Source: Elysia crispata
Lineage: Eukaryota; Mollusca; Gastropoda; Plakobranchidae
NCBI GenBank assembly: GCA_033675545.1
Contig: JAWDGP010000872.1
Location: 245,001 to 309,000 of the forward strand
DNA length: 64,000 bases
Direction: 5' to 3'
The notes under the pieces are model-generated. The model searched no databases, had not been told where the DNA came from, and saw nothing but the letters and a program-made list of their open reading frames with translations. Shown one piece after another: positions 44,690-64,000 of the stretch (positions are counted from its first letter, which is position 1; each line of letters starts with the position of its first letter). Made by a program: the position numbers and the translations under genes.

Positions 44690-46660
44690 ATATTTTTATC
44701 TTTATAAATAGCTTAAAAACAATATGGCCACCGGAGAATCGAATTTTTAAGAGTCTCCCTTATTGGTCTTGTTGGCTTAGTTATATTTAATCAACGTATC
44801 TTGCGTTGTTCTAGTGAATCCTTTCCTAAGTGTGCTTTTCTTTTCCTTTTCTGCTTGTGTGTCAGTAGCGACTCAGTAATATTTCACCAGCCACACTGCT
44901 GTCTTCGATTTCTTATTACAACAAACCACAACATTTATTTAACAGTTTTACTGTCTCTAAAATTTACTTTACACAATGGGGTACGTTTTTTGGCGTTGGC
45001 GTTAATGACCATGTACCTGCTTATTTCTCTTTCCTCACATTTCACAATAACTTATCTTTTTAGCCCGTCCCAGATCTTTTATCTCTATCTATATCTCGAT
45101 CTTTTTCGAGTCATCAGTCCAATCGTAAAGATTTGCTCCAACTCCAGTTAAAAAGCTTATTGCCCACTCACTCAACCCCCCAAAAAAATCGTGTCATAGC
45201 CAAGAGGAATATTATGATTATTACAAAAAAATGTTATGAAAAGGATATATAAGAGCACTTTTTACTCCGGTTTCAAATTCGATTATATTTTGATAATATG
45301 GTATTATTTTGATGATTTATAGAGATCATTTCGATTCTACAGCATTGGTATTGTATTAGTATAGAGTAAGAAAAAATCCAAATCGATTCTACCGTTTTGA
45401 TATTTTTTTTATTTAGAATTTTATTCTATTGTAATGATATTTTATTATGCTTGTTTATAGAGATAGAAGTATAAAGGTTTTTCTCATTCCTATTTAATTA
45501 TTCAATATTGATTCACCATCTATGTGGCAGTTGGCTATTCCATGTTATGTTCCCAACACATACCACCTACGCATTATCAAGGGTTTATGTTTCTATTACT
45601 TTAAATGGAATTCAATATTTCTTTTGTATAATATGATGGATCTTAAACTCTGTGCAAATTGCAATGATATGAAATCACTTGATGAATACCATAAAAACAT
45701 AAGAAAACCTTTGGGTTTAAACTATCAATGTATTGAATGTGGGAGGTATTAAAAACAGGAACATGATCAAAAATAACAAAGACAGATAAGAAAGAGGGTT
45801 ATCTGAGTTTATTCATGAAATCCAAATTATAAAAATATAAAAAGAAATAATTTTATAATACACATTGTTTCCTCAAAAAGACACAATACAGTCTTTTAAA
45901 AATAACGTCAATGAAACTTATGTATATAACATAAACGAATATGACATTAAAAGAGATAATACATATAAGGGCATTGCCTGTTAAATGAACTTTAATCTGT
46001 TTGACTTTCAGCTTACATTGCATTACAATAAAGCACAATTGATAATTCACAAAGATTTTTTTTAAAACATTCATTAATTAGGTTTTTACTCCTGTCAATA
46101 TATTTTCCCTGATCTCTTCAAAAGCGTTATCAAGAGAAATAGTAACTGTATGATAAGAAAGCTTTGATGATTCAAACAAGGTCCCACGTTTTACTTCTGA
46201 AAGGGAATCAAAAAAAAGAAAGATTAATATGGGGGGTGAAACCTTAGCCAAATAAAGACTAAGATAAAAAGACGAGGCAACAAACGTTTGTATCTTTTGT
46301 TAATCTAAAACTAGGCCGATGGGTACCAGCAAGAACCATGGCCTTGACATTCACACTAAGAAAAACAAGCCCTCTCTATGTTAGATTGAGAGCGAGGTTG
46401 TTTTGACTGTGAAGGAGTTGCTCTAGATAGCTATAAACAAACGTCATCGTAACGGTGTGCTGATTAAACAGCTGATCTGGTGAGCAATATTCAACTGAAA
46501 AGGCTTGTATTATACGCGTCTCGACTAAAATCGACAATGTATATACCTGGGACTTGAGTTTCTTTAGAAATGGTTTTAAGTTTTGTAACACTTAAAACTA
46601 GGGGCTTATATAATGAAATATTTAAAACAAGAATAACTTAAATTTTAATATATTTAAGTA
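44690..46660. other. AT-rich region beyond the 54-bp array
   Basis: Contains faded single monomers (for example TTTATAGAGATAGAAG near 45450) and the orphan zinc-ribbon-like frame. Otherwise I see nothing assignable. Confidence 0.45.
45634..45752 (+). CDS. Orphan ORF with zinc-ribbon-like CxxC-CxxC
   Basis: The end of an open frame (45522-45752) reads MDLKLCANCNDMKSLDEYHK, then GLNYQCIECGRY and a stop. CxxC-x22-CxxC followed by aromatic residues resembles the small zinc-binding module (C-x-x-C..KPLxEFyK..GL...C-x-x-C) found in phage, giant-virus and some mobile endonuclease-associated proteins. No splice context or partner gene is visible. It may be a fragment of a mobile element or chance. 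Confidence 0.3.
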
Positions 46661-46666
46661 ATTAAA

Positions 46667-46715
46667 GGTCATGATCGCCTCCTCTATAGAGCAGGGCACC
46701 TAATTGATTGACTGT
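46667..46715 (+). mobile_element. LINE ORF2 C-terminal scrap
   Basis: GGTCATGATCGCCTCCTCTA to GAGCAGGGCACCTAATTGATTG matches 47409-47452 and encodes VMIASSIEQGT followed by a stop, the extreme C-terminus of the same LINE family. It is followed by a short CTT/CCT/CTG/CTA/CCA triplet mixture. Confidence 0.65.
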
Positions 46716-46985
46716 AACGGTTATAGTTCCAATTACTGCTCTTCTTCTTCTTCTCCTCCTCCACCCACTGCTGCTGCTACTACTACCACCACAATCCTGA
46801 CCACCGCAGCCATGACATGTTTTTCTTACAGTGTGAATATATACATTTGTATTAATTTTAAAATGGCTTTATGTGTTGAGGATTTTTTTCTAATGCTGAA
46901 ACTGGTTTTATTTAGTTAGGAACCAGAGATACATACGTTTGTTGCTTCGTCGAAAAGCAAAATGTCCAGTATAGCTTACATTAGA

Positions 46986-47095
46986 ATCAATCCCATAATG
47001 TTAATTGGGACTAAAAAAAGCTAGCCTGAATTATCGAGAGATGAATAATGAGAATTCAAATTTTAACTGACTAATATATGTATAAACAACTTCAA
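46986..47095 (+). repeat. Dispersed repeat R3, copy 1
   Basis: AATCAATCCCATAATGTTAA to TTTTAACTGACTAATATATG closely matches 48090-48195. It lies immediately before a LINE fragment and may be part of a transposon. Confidence 0.8.
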
Positions 47096-47099
47096 AATT

Positions 47100-47522
47100 A
47101 ACTGGAGGCAACAGAAATGTGGTTCCTAAGGATAATGCTATGAATCTTATTCATGGACTTCAAAGAAATCAAACTAAACTGTGCTACGAAGAGCATAAAT
47201 ACCATATGTAATCTACAGGCAGTCTTTTTTTGGCCATGTGATGAGAAAAAAAAAAACCGAAACATCTTGTGACAACCTGATTGAGTTTAAAGGAAAAGGC
47301 AGCAGGGGAAAGAAGTGAGAGAAGATATAGAATGGACTAAAAAAGTGGCTAAATGTAAAATGAGTGACAGATGCACTAACAGCATCAAGGGATAGAGATG
47401 TGCAGAAGGTCATGATTGCCTAATCTAAAGAGCAGGGCACTTAATTCGTTGATATACCGAGAAATTTCCATGAATCATCTAAGGATTGCCGTGTTGTTAC
47501 AAAAAAAAAAAAAAAAAAAAAA
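47100..47522 (+). mobile_element. LINE ORF2 C-terminus with poly-A tail
   Basis: In shifting frames it encodes LEATEMWFLRIML, FFGHVMR-like, GKGSRGKK and VMIA...SRAL, the C-terminal signature of endonuclease-reverse-transcriptase LINEs (EMWFxRRML...FGHVMR...GKRSRGRQ). A poly-A run of about 22 nt at 47500-47521 follows within 60 bp of the stop and is likely the element's 3' tail. Confidence 0.85.
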
Positions 47523-48089
47523 GGTATATATATCTAATAAACGTAGTTGTAAGCAATATAAACATATATTGTCTTTGTTGTTTGAACGTAGATGGATACC
47601 ACATATGTTGGACGCTGCTCTACATAAAATTATGTATAGACAACCACTGCCACAAATATAGCACAGATTGCGAATATAACATCACACTCTGGTTCTATAA
47701 CATTTTCAAAGCTGGAAAGTACAAAGGACTCAAATCACACATAGTGAAAAAAAAACCAACCCAAATACAAAGGAAGGTTTGACAGACAACCCTTTGCAGA
47801 CATGAAATTTGCTTAGATCTTAGTATTTTACTCCTTTCCTCTTATCTTCTCTGCATATTATCTTTCTTTTTGCTCTAATCTATACCTGATATCGTCAACT
47901 CACAGCTGTACTTGCTGGGCTTATAATGATAAAAAAAAACCCACAATAAACCATCAGTCTTGCAAGCAGCTCAAACACATGTTGCTGGATGTCAGGTTTT
48001 AAAATTTCAGAAAATATATCGCCATAAAAATCAATTCCCTACGTAAGAATTGAAAAGCTGGGGAGCTTGGTACAACATATCTTGTTTCA

Positions 48090-48195
48090 ATCAATCCCAT
48101 AATGTTAATTGGGACTAAAGAGAGCTAGCCTGAATTATTCAGAGATGAATATTGAGAATTCAAATTTCAATTGACCGCTATATATATGTATATAC
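48090..48195 (+). repeat. Dispersed repeat R3, copy 2
   Basis: Partner of 46986-47095 with few differences (AAGAGAGCTAGCC here, AAAAAAGCTAGCC there). No coding signal. Confidence 0.8.
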
Positions 48196-49032
48196 AAATA
48201 TTCTCATTGTATACTCTCCCTCTCTCTTTGAAATTTGAAGTAAAAAAACATTAAGCCAGAAAATAAATTAAGATACATATAAGTAACGAAAGATATCACT
48301 GTACAAAGTTATTTAACTAAAAATATAGGAAGGAAAGTTCACAAATAAATTCTTTCATATAATGCTATTTGTGTAACTGTCAGTCCATCCCACAATTGTT
48401 TGAAATAGAATTATTGTTGCTACCCTGAGGTCCTCCTTTCCAAAATAAGAAGTCCACTTACCCCTCACGTAAAAGCCTCAAGAGTTGAGAGAAAAAGAAA
48501 GAAAAATGTTTGACTCAGGTGAGCAAGCTTTCATAAGAGTTTAGAGCTAATGTTGTAATATGAAGTGAAAAACAGAAATGAAAACTTAATATGGGAAAAA
48601 TATGATATAGGTCAAGTCAAAAGGAGAAAGCCGTCGCAGTCTCAGCCCAGAATAAGACAGAACGACAGAAATGGGAGAGAAAAGAAAGAGTGAGGACGGA
48701 GGCGGGGTTTAGACAGTTACCATGTACAGTGAAGAGTTGAAGATCACATTCCTATAGCTCAATATTAAACGACCTTTACTAAAGAGCAAAAAAAAAATAT
48801 GGCTACAGCAAGCAGTGTAAAAATTAACTGTACATTTATAAAAAGTGTAAACCTTAGAATGCTTTAAGATTAAATCAAATTAATTAATAATATTTGCTCA
48901 ATTTAGAGGTAAAAAGCATGAATTATATAAGGCAAGGGATCAGAGTCAACTCTGAGAAAGAGAAATAAGGGTATCCTTCCCTCAGCTAGTCTGTGGGCTG
49001 TCCTTGGGCAATACCAATTAAAAAAAAACAAA

Positions 49033-49560
49033 AACATGTACTGATAACAGACAGCAACAATATGAGTTGATGGGTAAATCAGCTCATTTAAAAAAAAAGG
49101 AAAATAAAGCGTGGTGTCTGACAAGGATGTGTGTTTCCTCCAAACCTGTTCTCTCTGTACAGTGAAATGATTTGTGAAACATCGAAGGATATCCAGGAGT
49201 TAAAATAGGAGAACACAAAGTAAGCAACATGAGATACGCTGATGACGCTGTACTGATTGCAGAAAATAAAGAAGACTTGCCACAATTATTAGATATCGCT
49301 GAAGAAGAAAGCAGAAGGAAGAGATTTGAATTAAAAAGCAAAAAGACAAGTAATCCTGGTCGTCAGTCAAATCAATGAGTGTGCACAGATCAATTCTTTA
49401 TCAGCCAAAATTATTTCAAGTACAGGGATCAATGCAAAGTTTTTCCGACGAACGTACTATAAACAGATAAAGTAAACAACTCGATGGTACCAATATCTTG
49501 GATGGTTTCAACCCAATACAAATCTCAATATTGGAATTGAAAGTATAAATAATAGTTAAA
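49033..49560 (+). mobile_element. LINE reverse-transcriptase fragment with intact YADD
   Basis: Frames shift, but the sequence reads TATI-VDG-ISSF, then GCVFPPNLFSLYSEMIC, then MRYADDAVLIAENKEDLPQL with EEESRRKRFELKSKKT, then a YLGW block. YADD is the catalytic core of reverse transcriptase. It is the same family as the antisense copies at 34.5 and 40.2-41.0 kb. It is dead from frameshifts, although the YADD block itself is open. Confidence 0.88.
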
Positions 49561-50910
49561 AAAAATACACGATATCTATATATATTGGCCAGTTCTATAC
49601 TTTCGCACAGGTTCACGCTTGATGACAGAAATGACATTTCTTTTTACATAAAATTTTACATGTATATTTAACCTTAAGCAAAAAAGTTTACATATGTCAC
49701 AAGGATAGGATTTACAAAGGATCACATGAAATGATGAATGTTCAAAATATTTGAAATTGAGAAAATTTCCGAAAAATTCTCTTCCCTGGTTATGGATTGC
49801 TCACAACTACTTATTTCTGTCACAGTACAATACATTGTAACACATTCTGCCTAGTTTGAATTTAAAAAAAAATTCACAGCTTTGGAAACTTCAATTGAGT
49901 CAAAAATGAAAAAAAAAATAATTTGATAAACAGAATTTGGAATTTCAAAGAAAAGTCAAATGAAGTGGACTGGATTGTGTTAATTCTGTTACATTCTCTT
50001 TCAACGTGAATATAACAGGCAAGTCAATTCTGTTACAGTGAAACACTAGTAAACCAAAATATATTTCAATCAGAGACTTATAGCTCGGCCAAAATGGTAT
50101 GAAGTCCTAATACTGCTTTTTCCCTTAACAAATAACCTTGACTAAATCAAATGTTTTTTGCAGCCCTGAAACTAGACTTTAACACTGCCCCCACACTAGT
50201 TCAGCCTGAGTAATTGTATGTAAACTTCATTATATTTTCTTACCTTCTCTTTATCCTTACAACTGCAAGACCAATAAATAAGCAGAAGCAAGAGAAAGAG
50301 TTTGTTTCAAAATCTAAGAAAATAGCACAGGCCACTTCTAGTTCTTCCATCTTTGACAGTGTTTGATCACAGCCATATTTAGCTAGTATATATATTCTTG
50401 ATTTCAAAATGTTTTATCATGAAAAGCAGCATTCGTCTAACCCATCTTAAAATTAACAAACTTTATCCCATACAGTTTGAGCAAACTGTCCATTGATTAG
50501 AGCATAGAGTTAATAGAATAGAGGTAAGTCTGAAATCTATGAAGTCCAGAGCAAAGTTTTTTTTCTCCTATTTGCAAATAAATACATACATGGTTCTTGC
50601 TTGCCATCGAACGCACCATGCTTGACCTACACCTGTCTTGATGCAGCAGACAGAAGTTTGACACGTGTTGAGTAACCAGCAATCGGTTCTTGTTAGACTC
50701 AGACCTGTTTGGGAGACAATTGGGGCAAGAAGAGCACTTTTTATTATTCAGGTAAAGGCCTAGAGAAAAGAGGGCTAGATATATAGAGCAATATATACAT
50801 ATAGTTTGACGATAAGTTGAAATAATTGATATGAGTGCTCAACTGTGGGAGCATTTCATAGATATAGAAGATCTTGCCTTAAATTCTCTTCATACGATAC
50901 TGATGTTTCA

Positions 50911-50943
50911 AGCGGAGGACAAAGTTGACGCTTGTCCTCCGCT
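50911..50943 (+). other. Perfect 12-bp inverted repeat (hairpin)
   Basis: AGCGGAGGACAA, a 9-nt loop AGTTGACGC, then TTGTCCTCCGCT, its exact reverse complement. The stem is GC-rich within AT-rich surroundings. Confidence 0.9.
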
Positions 50944-53900
50944 CTCTTCGGGTATGACTGAGGTGTATTTAGTTGCCGTTCTGACCTTGTGTTGACGTTT
51001 TTCGTTTCCGGGCCACTGATAGTTTTGTAGCAAATGCTTCTTTCTGTGGGGGTAAGATGAAAAGATTTCCCTTCATTTGTTGAGGCTTGGTTTTGCTTTT
51101 AGAATGAAATATTTCTCTGCTATGCATAGGATGCATCTGTTTGTTGCTGCTATGGTTGCACTCTTTCAATTATATCCCATGATAAGTGGTATTCAGTTTT
51201 TATGTATATATACTGAGTGAGAGAGAGAGGGAGGGATAAAGGAGAGACAGAAAGAGAGAGAGAGAAAGATCAAGATGGATCACAGCAAAGTTCAGCCAAG
51301 TGAAACAGGATCAGATCTATAGAAATGAAAGCAGCTAAAATGAGTTCAGATTTTAGAGCACTAAAATTGTATTAAGTCAAAAATAAATGCATATTTATAC
51401 ATGTATTGACTCACCTCCTCCTCATTTTAAAGTTTTTACTTATCATGAGGATTTCAAAAACAATACAGCCAGGTTCAAAGGTACTTTTTCTTCCACAAAG
51501 TCATTTCTTTACATGCAGTTGCAGCTGGTAATTAAAAAAAACAAAAAAAAACAAAACTATTCAACAAATCAACATGATTTACAAGCAATATACAATGTAT
51601 AGTAATTCTTTTTCATCTACATCTGTAGACATTTTACGATTTAATACGTAAAATGTTATTACAATATTAAGAGATGTAGACTTTGATTTATATCCTTGAG
51701 TAAAGGAATGGGCAAAAGCGAGTTTGTTCCACAGCCACCCTATAGAGTCTACACAGGGCCATTCACTGATCCGAAATGGCGTAAGATGCCATAACTAGGC
51801 ATCTTTGATGAAAGAGACGGGACTTTGCATTTAGTAACCTGGCAGCAGGGCCTAGAGGTAGCACTTTGCCATTCAAAATTTTATTCTTTTTCGAACCAAA
51901 TATATATTACTATGGAAAATTTTTTTTAATAAGATCAGCATCGATGTTCAACTATTAAGTTATTTTTCTTTTTGTTACAAGATCAAGAATAACTTAGTCT
52001 GAGTGCTGGATACTAATTTCTTTTCATTAAGGTGAAACATCTAATTTTTCATTTGTGCCAGATGCTCAAAGAATCTCAAAATGAGATAGGAAAATATTGG
52101 ATTCTACACTAAATGGCAGAAAAATGTCTTATGAATATATTATATGGCCAATTTAGTAAAAAAAAAAAAAAGTAAGTGTTAATGAATTCATCTGATGATT
52201 TTTTTGTATAGAAAGAAAAAACTTGTTAAAAGCAAATGGCTGCTATGCAATCAATATGTAAGCTACAAATAGAACCTAAGACTAAACACGCACTACTACT
52301 GCTGCTGCTGCTGCCCCCGCATGTTATCACAACTAATTACTACTGCTGTTTCTTGTAGGAGTTGAAAGCATGCCGAGATATATTGCATATTCATACACAA
52401 TTTTTAAAATACATTCATTGTAAAATATGTTGTAGATGGTGTCTACACGAGAACAATTATACGCTGGAAGTGTGCCTGTAAATCTGATTACAGCTTGCAT
52501 GCTCCGCTCTTTATTTTTTATAGTATCTTTTTTTTATCTTTGAGCTCCACGGTCTATATAAAAGTCCACTTTTTGTTGTTTTCATTGAGACTACTCTATT
52601 CAAGCACATAGATCTAGATTTATACACCTGGAAATTTTGATTTGGCTCACAGCAATAGCAAATTACATAAATAAGAACGAAAAAACAGACCCATTTCAAT
52701 TCGAATCGAAAGATTTTGTGCACCTAACTGAAGTTTGGTAGGAGCCCTTCATAGAACCGGGCCATTATTATTTTTAAAAGCACATCTTAAAGTAGAGCAT
52801 AATGAATTTAAAATTATACATAAAATATGAAAGAGCTATTATATTATATTTCATCGCTCTCATTCACTGCAAGTTGGCAATATATTAAGTTTTGCTATAC
52901 TGCTAGGTTTGAGCGAAATCAATGTCTATTACCAGCATGGAAATCTTACTTTATTATTTTTATGCCTTTTTGATCTTGCATACTGCTTTGTTTCGTCCTA
53001 GGCCAAAGCATCTCCGTATTTTTGCCGAACTTAAAAGATTCGTTTCACTAAAAATATCCGAAATTTTTATCAACTGTAGAATTTCATGGCGGCCCCCTGT
53101 GAAATTTCACCGTTGAACTAATAATCCAGAGTGTTTCAAATTCAACTACTCCATAATAGTGATTCCTATACAGGCAGGTTTCGTCTAAAATCTTATTCAT
53201 TCTTGGTTATTTTTATATTTTATGGGACATTTTTTTCTTTTTAAAGACATTGTATAAAAGTCAAACCCGTAGTTTTACAAATGATATGGTTGTTTACATT
53301 GACAACAGTTATAAGCCGATATTGCTTGGATTCGGCCATGCATCTGAACCGTGAAAATAAGCTATCTTATATTTAAATTTTGATATACATTTTTTTTTTC
53401 ATATTTGAAAAGAAAGGTAACCCCGGTTGGATGTAAACAAATCACGCCACAAATGGCCAGTTTGTTAGTATGTTACTGCTTAGGGGCCTATTATTTCAAT
53501 AGCCAAAACAAGTTCAATATTTCGTACGGAAATGCCTCAACGGAAGAAGTTGCCCTTACATTTTTACAAGATAATAATTTGATTAGATCAGTGCCAAGTT
53601 AATACGCTGTGAGAATCTGGCCATTATTTGTTATGGCCACACTGTCAACATAGAACTGGGACCGCAACACAGTGGTATTACCAGAAGAAAACCATAAAGT
53701 TCGGCAAAATTGCAGATTTTGGTCCACCTCATGTCTGGCTTCACAATTGAATGTTTCCAGACGAAATTGAAACTTGTAGTTTAATGGGATTTTAGAGCAA
53801 CACAAAAATACGTATATCTTGAAAAATATTCATTTTCGTTGAATGAAACCTTCATATATATTCGTGTTCAGCATATCAAATTCATAAGAAAAGTACAATT

Positions 53901-53989
53901 TTAAAGCTTAGGGTGAGTTGGGCCGATATCTTAAGTTCTAGATGTGAAATATTTGAGAATGCTGTTTATATCCAGAAATTATGTAAAAA

Positions 53990-54250
53990 AGATCCTAATC
54001 TAGATTCTAGATCTAAATTTATTAGTGAACTATAGATCTAGACACAGACTCTAGTTCTTAAGTATACCTGGATTTAGATCCACATATCTTCATTTTGTTT
54101 TAGGTATATGAAAAAGAAGATGAAGGATTTATTTTCTTTTTGTTATCTCTTGTATGGTTAAGATCAAATCTAGATCTAGGTGTAGACTATAATTATCTAG
54201 ACATAGTTAATATCTCACTATTTTTGAAGCTTTAATTGAGATCTGTATTC
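53990..54250 (+). repeat. AGATCTAGA-rich cryptic repeat, second block
   Basis: CTAGATTCTAGATCTAAAT, ATAGATCTAGACAC and AATCTAGATCTAGGTG recur about 0.7-1 kb upstream of the STK36 start codon. No ORF. Confidence 0.6.
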
Positions 54251-54919
54251 AATTTAGAGTGATTTTATTTATTTTTTTCCCTTCTTTTAAAGAAAATGTT
54301 AGGTCTCTAGATATGAGGGCTTGCACTTTACATTGTTGAGTTGACATGTTTTACTCCTTTACTTTGTAAAGAGATGGAACCCAAATTTATTAACAAAAAA
54401 TGCCTCTATTTTATTGGTTAATGGGTATCCATAAAAATGCAATTTTACCAATTATTTAATTAAAATTTTCCCATAAAACTAAAGCTTAATAAATTGGAAG
54501 ACTAGATAAAATCTAAACCAGATCAACATCAGTGCTCAAATTTAAATTGAAAAATCATTTACTTCTGTTGATGCTGTGGTTTTAAAATTCTTTGGTTTTT
54601 TAAAATAATTATTTCTTTTATTCACAAGATTTGTTATATATTGTTTTTTTCTGGATATTTTGCGTACTTTTTAAAATAACTGTAGAGGATAAAATTATGT
54701 ATCAGTAGTCTTTTTTATTTAAAGGATTTTTGAATGAAGGGAACTAGATAAAATCTGTTATACTTGAGACAACACTTCGTTTTTAACTTGTTGAAGATAG
54801 TAAGAATGAAAGCAGTTTTTCTGCTTTAAGGGTTTGTCCTACATATTAAAACTTTTGAGCCAGCCTCAATGGCTTTAATTGCAGTTCATGTGTTTTTATT
54901 TGTGTTCCCATTTTTTTAG

Positions 54920-54974
54920 AGCTTAGTTACCCAGTGAAAAGCAGGGACAGAAAAGACAGATCTATCAAGTCACT
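54920..54974 (+). promoter_or_regulatory. STK36: STK36 5' UTR part preceding the start codon
   Basis: CCCATTTTTTTAG at 54907-54919 is a good acceptor just before AGCTTAGTTACCC, so the start codon is probably in a second exon with an untranslated first exon further upstream. ATG at 54975 is the first residue of the conserved N-terminus ([16 protein letters not shown]), which supports this start. Confidence 0.5.

Positions 54975-64000
<9,026 letters not shown>

Larger units (their letters stand above)
49565..54915. other. No gene confirmed upstream of STK36
   Basis: AT-rich sequence with the 50.9-kb hairpin, a short triplet patch at about 52290-52315, a GA-rich patch near 51220-51270 and the second AGATCTAGA block. 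The STK36 promoter and any untranslated first exon should lie in this interval but cannot be placed. Confidence 0.45.

Noticed and set aside
44801-45151. 116-residue hydrophobic frame
   Set aside because: AT-rich low-complexity membrane-like translation with no family motif.

Overview
This window looks like nuclear DNA of an invertebrate animal, probably a gastropod mollusc or another lophotrochozoan. Genes are split by GT-AG introns, there are no bacterial-style operons, microsatellites and decayed LINEs are abundant, and two protein families are clearly metazoan. The species cannot be named from the sequence alone.

Layout. 1-17.9 kb holds no gene I can support. It carries very long simple repeats: (ACT)n, (AGT)n, (GA)n, (GAA)n, (CT)n, (TATC)n and (TATG)n. 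17.9-24.3 kb is a complete eight-exon gene on the + strand. It encodes a 461-residue proline-rich soluble protein, and every splice phase is consistent. I suspect a sperm or ciliary microtubule-associated protein, possibly TEPP/SPMIP8-like, but the family is not certain. 22.3-29.8 kb contains a dispersed duplicated repeat pair (R1 and R2). 33.2-42.5 kb is a graveyard containing a decayed, partly duplicated GABA-B receptor subunit 1 gene. Two ectodomain exons, two transmembrane exons and two copies of the C-terminal coiled-coil exon are readable. They carry frameshifts and a nonsense codon, TM1-TM4 are missing, and antisense LINE reverse-transcriptase fragments are interleaved. 42.8-44.5 kb is a tandem array with a 54-bp unit. 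46.6-49.6 kb holds more fragments of the same LINE family on the + strand. 54.9 kb to the right edge is the 5' part of STK36 (Fused kinase): 13 coding exons with a complete kinase domain, and the gene runs off the window.

The two intact genes may share a ciliary theme. STK36 is known to be needed for motile cilia, and the upstream gene resembles sperm-tail proteins, but co-regulation is only a guess.

The most unusual observations are two recent tandem duplications placed exactly on exon edges. In the upstream gene an 87-bp unit containing exon 5's 3' end and splice donor is repeated four times. In STK36 a 99-bp unit containing a splice acceptor and the start of exon 6 is repeated, giving three usable acceptors and open in-frame 33-residue insertions in the kinase domain. 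The GABBR1 relic array, the 54-bp array with a YY1-like core and an orphan zinc-ribbon-like ORF are the other items worth follow-up.
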